Positions 32,184 to 40,267 of a DNA stretch of 52,456 nucleotides are shown here, in pieces. The stretch spans positions 1-52,456 of the forward strand of contig CAZVBE010000015.1 in the NCBI GenBank assembly GCA_964625335.1, given 5' to 3'. The stretch is from CAZGUG01 sp964625335. Its GTDB lineage: Bacteria > Bacillota > Clostridia > Ch29. A program made the position numbers and the translations under genes. The notes beneath the pieces were generated by a model, which was not told the origin of the DNA, did not search any database, and was given only the letters and a program-made list of their open reading frames with translations. The first letter of the stretch is position 1. The number at the start of each line of letters is the position of its first letter.

Positions 32184-32309
32184 TTAACCTTTAAGCTTTT
32201 CTATCTCACCTTTCAGCTGATCTACCTCTTTTTTTAAAGCCGCAACCTGCGACATGGCAGATAAAGCAAAAACAAAAGCGATTGGAGCAAGATACCCGAT
32301 AAACTCCAT
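32184..32309 (-). CDS. 41-residue membrane-anchored microprotein
   Basis: The frame encodes a 41-residue peptide with a hydrophobic helix (residues 4-21) and a charged heptad-like tail ending VDQLKGEIEKLKG. This makes it a likely single-pass membrane protein with a short coiled coil. AAAGGAG precedes ATG 32309, a SigA promoter lies at 32350-32378 and a terminator at 32151-32172. The gene therefore looks monocistronic and real. Function is unknown. Confidence 0.65.
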   Translation of the reverse strand: MEFIGYLAPIAFVFALSAMSQVAALKKEVDQLKGEIEKLKG

Positions 32310-32349
32310 CTTCAAGCCACTCCTTTCTGTTCCATGCAAAACCTTAAAT

Positions 32350-32378
32350 ATTATACCAAAAACGAATTGACGAATCAA
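32350..32378 (-). promoter_or_regulatory. Promoter of the microprotein gene
   Basis: On the minus strand TTGATT (32378-32373) is followed after exactly 17 bases by TATAAT (32355-32350). It lies just beyond the ribosomal-operon terminator, so the microprotein is expressed on its own. Confidence 0.7.
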
Positions 32379-32384
32379 TTAACA

Positions 32385-32422
32385 TAAAAAAACCGTCAAG
32401 GATAGTATTCCCCCGACGGTTT
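32385..32422 (-). terminator. Terminator of the ribosomal superoperon
   Basis: On the minus strand AAACCGTC (32422-32415) pairs with GACGGTTT (32397-32390), enclosing a 17-base loop and followed by a T-run to 32385. It lies about 55 bases after the rpsI stop. Confidence 0.85.
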
Positions 32423-32476
32423 GTATCGTACTAAACGTATTTTTATTGTAAGCAAACTTGTTTGTAAGCCGACAGA

Positions 32477-32869
32477 TTAACGCTTCGAGAACTGGGAAGC
32501 CTTTCGGGCTTTCTTTAAGCCGTACTTCTTCCTTTCCTTCATTCTCGGATCCCTGGTCATAAAGCCTGCCTTTTTAAGTACCGGCCTGTATCCCGAGTCC
32601 GCCTGTTCAAGGGCTCTGGATATACCATGCCTTAAGGCCCCTGCCTGACCCGTAAATCCGCCGCCGTGTACCAATGCAATTATATCAAACTTTCCGGCAG
32701 TACCGGTAAGCTCCAAAGGCTGCCGGGCTATAACCTTCAGGGTCTCGAGGCCGAAATACTCTTCAATGTCCCTGCCATTTATACTTATTTTGCCGTCGCC
32801 GGGTATAAGCCTGACTCGGGCTACAGAATTTTTCCTTCTTCCGGTGCCGTAATACTGAACCTTTTCCAT
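32477..32869 (-). CDS. rpsI: Ribosomal protein S9
   Basis: This 130-residue small-subunit protein starts EKVQYYGTGRRKNSVARV and ends KKARKASQFSKR, the basic S9 tail that reaches the P-site tRNA. Start ATG 32869 is set by GGGAGG. It is the last gene of the superoperon, paired with rplM. Confidence 0.98.
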   Translation of the reverse strand: MEKVQYYGTGRRKNSVARVRLIPGDGKISINGRDIEEYFGLETLKVIARQPLELTGTAGKFDIIALVHGGGFTGQAGALRHGISRALEQADSGYRPVLKKAGFMTRDPRMKERKKYGLKKARKASQFSKR

Positions 32870-32893
32870 TGTATTTCCTCCCTTCTCCACCGA

Positions 32894-33328
32894 TTAATAC
32901 TTAAGTTCAAGCGTTTCTGGTCTTTGAGCCTCATGCTTGTGTTCCGGACCCCGGAATACCTTAAGCTTGGTAATCATTTTTCTGCCAAGCCTGTTGTGGG
33001 GTATCATACCCCATACGGCTTCATATACAACCTTCTCGGGTTTTTCCTTAATCATTCTCTCATAGGATACTTCCTTCAGCCCTCCGGGATATCCCGAATG
33101 GTGACGGTACATTTTTTGTTCCTTTTTTTTGCCGGTGAGCTCCACTCCCGAAGCATTGACTATTATTACAAAATCACCTGTATCCATATGAGGAGAATAT
33201 ATTGGTTTGTGTTTTCCCTTTAGTATACTGGCAACCTGACTGGCGAGTCTGCCCAGGGTTTTACCCTTGGCATCCACCACATACCACTTTCTCTCAATAT
33301 TATCAGGTTTAGGCATATATGTTTTCAA
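32894..33328 (-). CDS. rplM: Ribosomal protein L13
   Basis: This 144-residue large-subunit protein contains the L13 landmarks RKWYVVDAKGKTLGRLAS and WGMIPHNRLGR. It binds early in 23S rRNA assembly. It has its own strong promoter and a leader hairpin in the gap from truA, so L13-S9 can be expressed apart from the upstream operon. Confidence 0.98.
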   Translation of the reverse strand: MKTYMPKPDNIERKWYVVDAKGKTLGRLASQVASILKGKHKPIYSPHMDTGDFVIIVNASGVELTGKKKEQKMYRHHSGYPGGLKEVSYERMIKEKPEKVVYEAVWGMIPHNRLGRKMITKLKVFRGPEHKHEAQRPETLELKY

Positions 33329-33379
33329 TTTAATATCCCTCCTCTGTTCAACTCTGATAGGTTATCATATATGACATAA

Positions 33380-33398
33380 GGTCCGGGGCTAGTGGACC
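33380..33398 (-). promoter_or_regulatory. Leader hairpin before rplM
   Basis: GGTCC (33380-33384) pairs with GGACC (33394-33398) around a nine-base loop, in a leader of about 80 bases. A second palindrome, TCATATATGA, lies at 33365-33374. L13 leaders are known in Firmicutes and may be autoregulated by the protein; membership in that family is not proven here. Confidence 0.4.
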
Positions 33399-33418
33399 CG
33401 ATATCCATAAACATAAAT

Positions 33419-33447
33419 AGTATATTACATGGTACCAGGCGTGTCAA
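33419..33447 (-). promoter_or_regulatory. Internal promoter for rplM-rpsI
   Basis: On the minus strand TTGACA (33447-33442) is followed after exactly 17 bases by TATACT (33424-33419). The -35 box overlaps the truA stop codon. Transcription would start near 33412. Confidence 0.8.
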
Positions 33448-34190
33448 GAATTGCTGCCGTAAAGTACCTCCTCCAAAAACAAGCCCTGGGGAGGCAGCGT
33501 TGGCCCTGCATATCTTCTGTCCTTTTTGTCCAGTATGGCCTCGATATGGCACGGAGGGATATTGCCCTTTCCTACCTCCACAAGGGTGCCTGCTATACTC
33601 CTGACCATTTTGTACAAAAAACCATCCGCCTGTATTATTATATCAATCATCTTTCCCTGTCTTGTCAGTTCCAGCAGCTTTACGTTCCTTATTTTGCTCC
33701 TGACTACGCTTCCGCTGCTGCAAAATGAAGAAAAGTCCTTTTCGCCAGTCATGTATTCGCAAGCCTGTATCATCATATCAACATTAAGTTTTTCCGGGAC
33801 AAAACAGCTGTGGTTTCTGTATATAGCCGAAGGGACCGGATTGTTATAAATCCTGTACCTGTATTTTTTGGCTACAGCATCATACCTTGCATGGAAATCC
33901 TGTTTAACGTCAATGGCTTGTATAATTCTTATGTCGTCTGGTAAACAGCTGTTGATCGCCTGTGGTATCCGCTCGGCGGGAATTTGGGTTTGGGACTTAA
34001 AGTTCGCCCTTTGACCCAGGGCATGTACGCCGGTATCCGTCCTGCCCGAACCGATAAGTTTTACCCTGTCCCCTGTAACCCTCTGTATACTTTCCTCAAT
34101 AAGCTGCTGAACAGATACGGCATTTTTCTGCCTCTGCCATCCATGATAATTGGTACCGTCATATTCTATGGTAAGCAGAATATTCCTCAT
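33444..34190 (-). CDS. truA: tRNA pseudouridine synthase A
   Basis: This 248-residue enzyme modifies uridines 38-40 in the tRNA anticodon stem. The catalytic aspartate sits in GSGRTDTGVHALGQ (about 52-65), and the later block FLYKMVRSIAGTLVEVG is the C-terminal TruA motif. ATG 34190 lies eight bases after the ecfT stop; an in-frame TTG at 34205 is a weaker alternative. Confidence 0.96.
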   Translation of the reverse strand: MRNILLTIEYDGTNYHGWQRQKNAVSVQQLIEESIQRVTGDRVKLIGSGRTDTGVHALGQRANFKSQTQIPAERIPQAINSCLPDDIRIIQAIDVKQDFHARYDAVAKKYRYRIYNNPVPSAIYRNHSCFVPEKLNVDMMIQACEYMTGEKDFSSFCSSGSVVRSKIRNVKLLELTRQGKMIDIIIQADGFLYKMVRSIAGTLVEVGKGNIPPCHIEAILDKKDRRYAGPTLPPQGLFLEEVLYGSNS

Positions 34191-34198
34191 GAAAACAC

Positions 34199-34996
34199 CT
34201 ACCAACCCCTGCTTGCAATTGTTGCTCCCAGGGTTAATGCTCCCAGCACTAATGCAAAATAGTCACCCCGGGCCATAAGCAGTTCCTTCATTCTGGTCCT
34301 GTTCCTGCCGCCCCTGTAGCACCTTGATTCCATCGCCAGTGCAAGCTCATCCGCCCTTCTGAAAGCGCTTATAAACAGCGGTACCAACAGCGGAACAAGA
34401 TTTCGCGCCCTTCTTAACAGGTTGCCGCTTTCAAAGTCCGCTCCCCTTGCCATCTGGGCCTTCATTATTTTATCTGTTTCATCCAGCAGGGTTGGAATAA
34501 ACCTAAGGGCAATCGTCATCATCATTGCAAGCTCATGGGCAGGTACCCCCAGCCTTCTGAAGGGATTAAGCAGTTTCTCTATCCCGTCGGTAAGAGCTAT
34601 CGGCGAAGTGGTAAGCGTCAAAAGCGACGCTCCCGTAACCAGCAGTATCAGTCTGGTTGCCATGCGTCCCGCCTGCCAAAGCCCTTCCCGGGTAACAGCC
34701 AAAGGGCCCAGGCTGTATATTACCTCGCCTTCCACCATAAGCATATTGACAACTATGGTAAGCAGCAGAATCAGCAACAGAGGTCTTAAACCCTTGAATA
34801 TATACTTTATGGGCACTCCGGACAATATAAGCTCAGTAAGAATAAAAAGTGCGCATATGCTGTACCCCACCATGTTGTTTGCGACAAAAAGGCAAACTAT
34901 GAGTACAAAGGTCAGACCTATCTTAATCCTCGGGTCCAGCCTATGAATGACGGAACCCCCGGGAAAATATTGGCCAATCGTTATATCCTTAAGCAT
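34199..34996 (-). CDS. ecfT: ECF transporter transmembrane subunit EcfT
   Basis: This 265-residue integral membrane protein has about five helices and the coupling motifs ARGADFESG and SAFRRADELALAMESR, which contact the two ATPases. It links interchangeable vitamin- or metal-binding S components to ATP hydrolysis. ATG 34996 overlaps the ecfA2 end by eight bases; a GTG at 35005 is possible. No S component is encoded nearby, as expected for a shared group II module. Confidence 0.95.
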   Translation of the reverse strand: MLKDITIGQYFPGGSVIHRLDPRIKIGLTFVLIVCLFVANNMVGYSICALFILTELILSGVPIKYIFKGLRPLLLILLLTIVVNMLMVEGEVIYSLGPLAVTREGLWQAGRMATRLILLVTGASLLTLTTSPIALTDGIEKLLNPFRRLGVPAHELAMMMTIALRFIPTLLDETDKIMKAQMARGADFESGNLLRRARNLVPLLVPLFISAFRRADELALAMESRCYRGGRNRTRMKELLMARGDYFALVLGALTLGATIASRGW

Positions 34997-35852
34997 TTTC
35001 CCCACACCCTAGGTTTTTTAGTATTTCCTTCCTGGCATGTTCCACCGTAAATACACTGCTCTTAACTTCCCATCCCTGCTGCTTCAGCTTAACCATTAAG
35101 GAAGACATAGCCGGAAGGTCTAAACCCATTTCCCTGAGGAGTTCGCCGTCACTGAAAACCTCCTCCGGAGTCCCGCTGTGACTTATTGTGCCCTTTTCCA
35201 TAACTATGATTTTATCAGCCAGACGTGCAACCTCATCCATATTGTGGGTCACCAGTATTATGGTTATCCCTTGTTCCCTGTTCATGTTGTGAATGTGTTT
35301 AAGTATTTCCCTTCTTCCCCTGGGGTCAAGCCCCGCCGTGGGTTCGTCCAGTATCAGGTATTTAGGCCTCATGGCAAGAACACCGGCTATGGCTATCCTT
35401 CTTCTTTGCCCGCCACTCAGCCCGAAGGGACTTTCCTCTTTTAAGCTGTCAAAGTCCAGCCCCACCATATCCATTGCAAAGCGAACCCGTTTTGTGATAC
35501 TCTCTTCGGCTAAACCCATGTTGCGGGGGCCAAAGGCCACATCCTTAAATACCGTCTCTTCAAAAAGTTGATGTTCCGGATACTGGAAAACAAGGCCAAC
35601 CTTCCGTCTTACCTCGTTTCTCCTGTATCCCTTTTCCCATATATCCCTGTCATCCACCACTATTTTGCCTCTCTGGGGCTTTAATAATCCGTTAATATGC
35701 TGTATCAACGTGGATTTCCCCGAGCCTGTATGCCCGATTATTCCCAAAAAGCTTCCCTCGTAAATCTTAAGGTCTATATTCTCAAGGGCTACTCTCTCGT
35801 AAGGCGTACCAGGCATATATGTATACTTTATGTTTGTGATTTCAATCGGCAT
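34989..35852 (-). CDS. ecfA2: ECF transporter ATPase EcfA2
   Basis: This 287-residue ABC ATPase has Walker A GHTGSGKST (40-48), Q-loop LVFQYPEHQLFEET, signature LSGGQ (145-149) and Walker B ending LILDEPTAGLD. The glutamate after Walker B is intact. It forms a heterodimer with EcfA1 on the membrane protein EcfT. The start overlaps ecfA1 by 25 bases. Confidence 0.95.
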   Translation of the reverse strand: MPIEITNIKYTYMPGTPYERVALENIDLKIYEGSFLGIIGHTGSGKSTLIQHINGLLKPQRGKIVVDDRDIWEKGYRRNEVRRKVGLVFQYPEHQLFEETVFKDVAFGPRNMGLAEESITKRVRFAMDMVGLDFDSLKEESPFGLSGGQRRRIAIAGVLAMRPKYLILDEPTAGLDPRGRREILKHIHNMNREQGITIILVTHNMDEVARLADKIIVMEKGTISHSGTPEEVFSDGELLREMGLDLPAMSSLMVKLKQQGWEVKSSVFTVEHARKEILKNLGCGENA

Positions 35853-36664
35853 AGCTCCATCACCATCTCATCTTCGCTTAAAATGTCGGGCAGCCTAACT
35901 CCGCTTTCCCTGATTCTTATGGTAAGCTGGACCAGCTTTGGCACTTCCAGTCCCAACTTTTCAAGCAGCTCCACCCTGGAAAATATTTCGGCAGGTGTCC
36001 CTTCAAGTACGATTTTTCCATTATCCATTACTATTATTCTGTCCGCATAAGCCGCTTCTTCCATATAATGGGTTATATGCAGGATGGTTTTTCTCTCTTT
36101 TTTGTTCAAACGCCGGACAATTTCCATGAGTTCCTGTCTGCCCCGGGGGTCAAGCATAGCAGTGGCTTCGTCAAAAACGATGCATTCCGGCTGCATTGCC
36201 AATACCCCTGCAATTGCCACCCTTTGTTTCTGCCCGCCTGAGAGCAGATGGGGCCCATGGGTTTTGTATTCATACAAGCCCACCTCTTTTAGCGCATCAT
36301 CAACTCTTCTCCTTATCTCCGCCGGGGGAACCCCCTGGTTTTCCGGCCCAAAGGCGACATCCTCCTCAACAATTGTTGCTACAAGCTGATTATCCGGGTT
36401 TTGGAAAACCATCCCCACTTTTTGTCTTATATCCCATACCTTTGCAGGATCCCGGGTATCCATACCCATTACCTCAATTTTGCCCCGAGCGGGAACAAGC
36501 AAAGCGTTTATATGCTTTGCCAGTGTGGATTTTCCTGAACCGTTATGCCCTATAACCGCTACAAATTCGCCTTTTGATACCTTCAGATTGATTCCCTTTA
36601 ATACCATTTCATCTTGTTCGCTATAACGGTAACTAAGGTCTTCCATCAATATCTGATGTTCCAT
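35828..36664 (-). CDS. ecfA1: ECF transporter ATPase EcfA1
   Basis: This 278-residue ABC ATPase has Walker A GHNGSGKST (about 39-47), signature LSGGQ (141-145) and the Walker B segment VFDEATAMLD. The DEAT in place of DEPT is common in EcfA1. GAGGGG precedes the ATG. It lies about 70 bases after rplQ, the usual Firmicutes position. Confidence 0.95.
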   Translation of the reverse strand: MEHQILMEDLSYRYSEQDEMVLKGINLKVSKGEFVAVIGHNGSGKSTLAKHINALLVPARGKIEVMGMDTRDPAKVWDIRQKVGMVFQNPDNQLVATIVEEDVAFGPENQGVPPAEIRRRVDDALKEVGLYEYKTHGPHLLSGGQKQRVAIAGVLAMQPECIVFDEATAMLDPRGRQELMEIVRRLNKKERKTILHITHYMEEAAYADRIIVMDNGKIVLEGTPAEIFSRVELLEKLGLEVPKLVQLTIRIRESGVRLPDILSEDEMVMELCRLKSQT

Positions 36665-36735
36665 TTTAACCCCTCTTTAAGATGAATTGGGAAAAGGGAC
36701 TAAGCTGTAAATCTTAATCCCCATTGCAGCAATTG

Positions 36736-37077
36736 TTAAACCAACTCCAGAATAACCATTTCCGCTGCGTCTCCTCTTCTGGGACCAATCTTTACTATTC
36801 TGGTATAGCCTCCCTCTCTGTCCATATATTTGGGTGCTATGTTATCAAAGAGCTTTTTTACCACCGTTTCATCTGTTACAAAGGCCATTGCCCGACGCCT
36901 GGAATGAAGATCCCCTTTTTTTGCCAGAGTAATCATCTTTTCAGCCAGACTTTTAGTTTCCTTTGCCCTGGTTACGGTTGTGACTATTTTCCCTTTATCC
37001 AAAAGGCTTGTTACCAAACCCCTAAGCATTAACATCCTGTGATCCGACGGCCTGCCTAACCTTCTGTTTGTTGCCAT
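36736..37077 (-). CDS. rplQ: Ribosomal protein L17
   Basis: This 113-residue protein begins NRRLGRPSDHRMLMLRGLVT and ends with the usual GPRRGDAAEMVILELV. It is the normal gene after rpoA in the alpha operon and has bacterial L17 length. The first 20 residues are the family's conserved N-terminus. Confidence 0.98.
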   Translation of the reverse strand: MATNRRLGRPSDHRMLMLRGLVTSLLDKGKIVTTVTRAKETKSLAEKMITLAKKGDLHSRRRAMAFVTDETVVKKLFDNIAPKYMDREGGYTRIVKIGPRRGDAAEMVILELV

Positions 37078-37098
37078 TAAATATCCCTCCTTGCCTGG

Positions 37099-38046
37099 TT
37101 ACTCATCGCTTTTTTTGAGACCTAGATTCAATTCGGAAAGCTTTGACTGGACTTCCTCCAAAGATTTTTTGCCAAGGTTGCGTACCTTCATCATATCTTC
37201 TTCGGTCTTCAAAGTCAGCTCCTCCACCGTGTTTATTCCCGCTCTCTTCAGGCAGTTGTATGACCTTACCGAGAGGTCAAGTTCCTCTATTGTCATTTCG
37301 AGAACCTTTTCTTTCTTATCTTCTTCCTTTTCAACCATAATTTCAACATCCCTTACCTGTTCGGTCAGGGTTATGAATAGATTCAAGTGTTCATTCAGAA
37401 TTTTCGCTCCAAGCGACACCGCTTCATCGGGGGCTATGCTGCCATCTGTCCATACTTCCAGCGTCAGCATGTCAAAATCCGTAACCTGGCCCACCCTGGT
37501 ATTGTCTATCCTGAAATTAACCTTTGTCACCGGAGTAAATATGGAATCCACAGGTATAATCCCAATGGGCTGTCCCTGTTCTTTGTTCTTCTCCGCCGAT
37601 ACATAGCCTCTGCCCTTTTCAAGGGTAATTTCCATGTAGAGCTTGGAGTTGGCTTCAAGGGTTGCTATGTGCAGCTCCGGATTTAATATTTCCACATCCG
37701 GGCCATGGATTATATCGCCGGCCTTTATCTCTCCCTCGCCCTCCGTTTCTATTCTTACCAGTCTGGGTTCTTCCCCGTCCAGCTTAACGCTGAGGGTTTT
37801 CAGGTTAAGGACTATCTCGGTAACATCTTCCTTCACTCCGGGTATTGTGGAAAACTCATGAAGGACTCCGTCTGCTTTGATGGATGTCACAGCAGCTCCG
37901 GGCAGTGAAGAAAGAAGAACCCTTCTTAAGGAATTGCCAAGGGTTATGCCGTAACCCCTTTCGAGCGGTTCCACCACAAATTTGCCATAGGTATTGTCGC
38001 TGCTCATTTCCACTATCTCCACTTTGGGCTTTTCTATTTCTATCAT
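37099..38046 (-). CDS. rpoA: RNA polymerase alpha subunit
   Basis: This 315-residue subunit has the N-terminal dimerisation domain (FVVEPLERGYGITLGNSLRR), a linker near residue 230 and the C-terminal domain (ELDLSVRSYNCLKRAGI, NLGKKSLEEV) that contacts UP elements and activators. Length is typical for Firmicutes. It sits between rpsD and rplQ. Confidence 0.98.
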   Translation of the reverse strand: MIEIEKPKVEIVEMSSDNTYGKFVVEPLERGYGITLGNSLRRVLLSSLPGAAVTSIKADGVLHEFSTIPGVKEDVTEIVLNLKTLSVKLDGEEPRLVRIETEGEGEIKAGDIIHGPDVEILNPELHIATLEANSKLYMEITLEKGRGYVSAEKNKEQGQPIGIIPVDSIFTPVTKVNFRIDNTRVGQVTDFDMLTLEVWTDGSIAPDEAVSLGAKILNEHLNLFITLTEQVRDVEIMVEKEEDKKEKVLEMTIEELDLSVRSYNCLKRAGINTVEELTLKTEEDMMKVRNLGKKSLEEVQSKLSELNLGLKKSDE

Positions 38047-38111
38047 TAATTAACCCTCCTTGAACAACTCTATTAAACCTTGCCGAGGGCAACCGATTCC
38101 AACTATATTGA

Positions 38112-38735
38112 TTATCTGGAATAAAGCTCTACTATCAGGTGTTCTGCTATTGGAATATCTATGTGCTCTTTTTTGGGTGTGCCAATAACCTTTGCTGTCA
38201 TTTTCTCCAGATCTACTTCCAACCAATCAGGAGCAACCCTCTGATTATTCTCAACAAGCTCTTTGAATTTTTCACTCGCTTTGCTTTTTTCCCTTACTTC
38301 AATAGTATCTCCGGCCTTTGCCATATAGGAAGGTATATCAACCTTTCTCCCATTAACCAGAAAATGCCCATGCTTGACCAATTGTCTGGCTTCTTTTCTG
38401 GATTCGCTCAAACCTATCCTATATACTATATTATCCAACCGGCTTTCAAGTATTGAAAGCAAGTTTTCCCCGGTTACACCCTTCATTCTCTCGGCCATGT
38501 CGAAGTACTTCCTAAACTGGCTTTCCATTACTCCATAATATCGTTTCGCCTTTTGCTTTTCTCGGAGCTGGATACCATAACCCGAAACCTTCTTCCTGCC
38601 TTGTCCATGCTGGCCGGGCACATAGGACCTTCGGTCAATGGCACATTTATCCGAATAACATCTATCGCCCTTCAGATAAAGCTTCATTCCCTCTCTACGA
38701 CACAGTCTGCATACCGGTCCTGTATATCTACCCAT
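38112..38735 (-). CDS. rpsD: Ribosomal protein S4, zinc-binding form
   Basis: This 207-residue primary 16S rRNA binder starts GRYTGPVCRLCRREG and contains CYSDKC, giving four cysteines in the pattern of zinc-type S4. The S4 RNA-binding domain (RLDNIVYRIGLSESRKEARQ, then HGHFLVNGRKVDIPSY) is intact. S4 often represses its operon, but no such site was identified. Confidence 0.98.
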   Translation of the reverse strand: MGRYTGPVCRLCRREGMKLYLKGDRCYSDKCAIDRRSYVPGQHGQGRKKVSGYGIQLREKQKAKRYYGVMESQFRKYFDMAERMKGVTGENLLSILESRLDNIVYRIGLSESRKEARQLVKHGHFLVNGRKVDIPSYMAKAGDTIEVREKSKASEKFKELVENNQRVAPDWLEVDLEKMTAKVIGTPKKEHIDIPIAEHLIVELYSR

Positions 38736-38761
38736 TATTCTCTACACCTCCTGCTATTTGC

Positions 38762-39154
38762 TTAAACTCGTCTTCTTTTTGGCGGTCTGCACCCGTTATG
38801 CGGTACGGGGGTAAGGTCCTTAATCAGATTAACTTCCAGCCCCGCAGCCTGAAGCGCTCTAATAGCTGCTTCCCTGCCCGAACCCGGACCCTTGACATAA
38901 ACTTCAACGCTTTTTAACCCATGTTCCATAGCATCCTTGGCTGCCGACTCGGCTGCCATTTGCGCTGCGAAGGGAGTGGATTTCTTTGAACCCTTAAACC
39001 CCAGTTTTCCGGAACTTGCCCAGGAAATCGCGTTGCCGTGCATATCCGTCAGAGTTATCATAGTATTGTTAAAAGTTGACCTAATATGAGCCTGACCGCG
39101 CTCGATATTTTTCTTTTCACGCCTTTTTGTTCTCCTTCTCGGCCTTGCTGCCAT
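38762..39154 (-). CDS. rpsK: Ribosomal protein S11
   Basis: This 130-residue protein contains AHIRSTFNNTMITLTD and PHNGCRPPKRRRV, the S11 landmarks at the start and end. It lies in the platform of the small subunit. Position between rpsM and rpsD is standard. Confidence 0.98.
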   Translation of the reverse strand: MAARPRRRTKRREKKNIERGQAHIRSTFNNTMITLTDMHGNAISWASSGKLGFKGSKKSTPFAAQMAAESAAKDAMEHGLKSVEVYVKGPGSGREAAIRALQAAGLEVNLIKDLTPVPHNGCRPPKRRRV

Positions 39155-39184
39155 TCATTTTACCTCCTTCATTTAAGGTGCGCC

Positions 39185-39556
39185 TTATTTCTTGCGCCTG
39201 ACGCCAACCGTTCTCTTGGGACCTTTTCTGGTTCTGGCATTATTCTTGGTGGTTTGACCCCTTACGGGCAAACCCCTTCTGTGGCGCAGTCCCCTGTAGG
39301 ATCCAATATCAATAAGGCGCTTTATACTCATGTTGACCTCTCTTCTGAGGTCTCCTTCCACCTTATAGCTTTTATCTATCAATTCCCTCAGTTTGTTTAT
39401 TTCCGCCTCGGTCAGATCCTTGATCCTTGTATCAAAGCTTACGCCCGCTTCCTGCAGTATTTTTCTGGCCCTGGACCTGCCAATTCCGTATATATAGGTA
39501 AGTCCGACCTCCACTCTCTTGTCTCTGGGTAAGTCAATACCAGCAATCCTCGCCAT
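39185..39556 (-). CDS. rpsM: Ribosomal protein S13
   Basis: This 123-residue protein begins MARIAGIDLPRDKRVEVGLT and contains GLRHRRGLPVRGQ and a basic tail (TRKGPKRTVGVRRKK) near the tRNAs. It contacts tRNA and L5 across the subunit bridge. It is the first S-protein of the alpha operon. Confidence 0.98.
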   Translation of the reverse strand: MARIAGIDLPRDKRVEVGLTYIYGIGRSRARKILQEAGVSFDTRIKDLTEAEINKLRELIDKSYKVEGDLRREVNMSIKRLIDIGSYRGLRHRRGLPVRGQTTKNNARTRKGPKRTVGVRRKK

Positions 39557-39583
39557 CTAACAACCACACCTCCCGTATTTACG

Positions 39584-39697
39584 TTATCCCTGTTTTTGTT
39601 TGTGTTTGGGATTTTCACAGATTATCATTACCTTGCCTTTTCTTCTAATTATCTTGCACTTTTCACACATTGGTTTAATTGATGGTTTTACCTTCAT
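39584..39697 (-). CDS. rpmJ: Ribosomal protein L36, zinc-binding form
   Basis: This gene of 37 codons is very short. It encodes MKVKPSIKPMCEKCKIIRR, continuing with KGKVMIICENPKHKQKQG. The C-x2-C...C...H set is the zinc-binding form of L36. It lies between infA and rpsM, 12 bases from infA, the standard Firmicutes order. Confidence 0.98.
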   Translation of the reverse strand: MKVKPSIKPMCEKCKIIRRKGKVMIICENPKHKQKQG

Positions 39698-39709
39698 TGC
39701 AATACCTCC

Positions 39710-39931
39710 TCAGCTTTTACCTCTCCATACTATTCTGCCCCGGGTAAGATCATAGGGAGATAGCTCAATGGTCACTCTGTCGCCGGGTAAAATCCTAATA
39801 TAATGCATTCTGAGCTTTCCAGATACATGGGCCAATATCCTATGACCGTTCTCCAGCTCCACATGGAACATAGCATTTGGCAAAGCTTCTACCACCTTGC
39901 CTTCCACCTCAATTACATCCTTTTTCGCCAT
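39710..39931 (-). CDS. infA: Translation initiation factor IF-1
   Basis: This 73-residue OB-fold protein opens AKKDVIEVEGKVVEALPNAM and contains HVSGKLRMHYIRILPGD. It binds the 30S A site during initiation. The neighbours and length are standard. Confidence 0.98.
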   Translation of the reverse strand: MAKKDVIEVEGKVVEALPNAMFHVELENGHRILAHVSGKLRMHYIRILPGDRVTIELSPYDLTRGRIVWRGKS

Positions 39932-39960
39932 AAGGTAATCATACCTCCATTCACCGAATC

Positions 39961-40242
39961 CTATATGCTCTCAGGGTTAAGGTTTTTTAGGTGCCTTCTC
40001 AGATCAGCATTTGTGACCTTTTTACCGTTTTTAAGCTTTTCCGCAATATCCTGTAGTACAATACCGGTTCTGGCCAAATGTTTCACCTTTTTCTTCTTCG
40101 GCCTGTCAATCCTTCTCTTGTTTCCGTCGGCTATATACAGGTACTGACTTTCTTGAAAACTTACTACTACAAAATATGCATCTCTGTCTCTTCCAGCCTT
40201 TGACCTTACAACCTGACCGAGTTCTATTCCGTTAGTATTCAT
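39961..40242 (-). CDS. KOW-domain RNA-binding protein (L14e-like, YbzG type)
   Basis: This protein of about 93 residues has a KOW-like start (LGQVVRSKAGRDRDAYFVVV) and a basic stretch RPKKKKVKHL. A homologous gene sits between map and infA in Bacillus (ybzG). It is probably ribosome-associated, but its role is undefined. ATG 40242 is supported by GGAGGTGA; an upstream in-frame start is unlikely. Confidence 0.85.
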   Translation of the reverse strand: MNTNGIELGQVVRSKAGRDRDAYFVVVSFQESQYLYIADGNKRRIDRPKKKKVKHLARTGIVLQDIAEKLKNGKKVTNADLRRHLKNLNPESI

Positions 40243-40267
40243 GTCCCTTTCACCTCCGGCAAACCTC

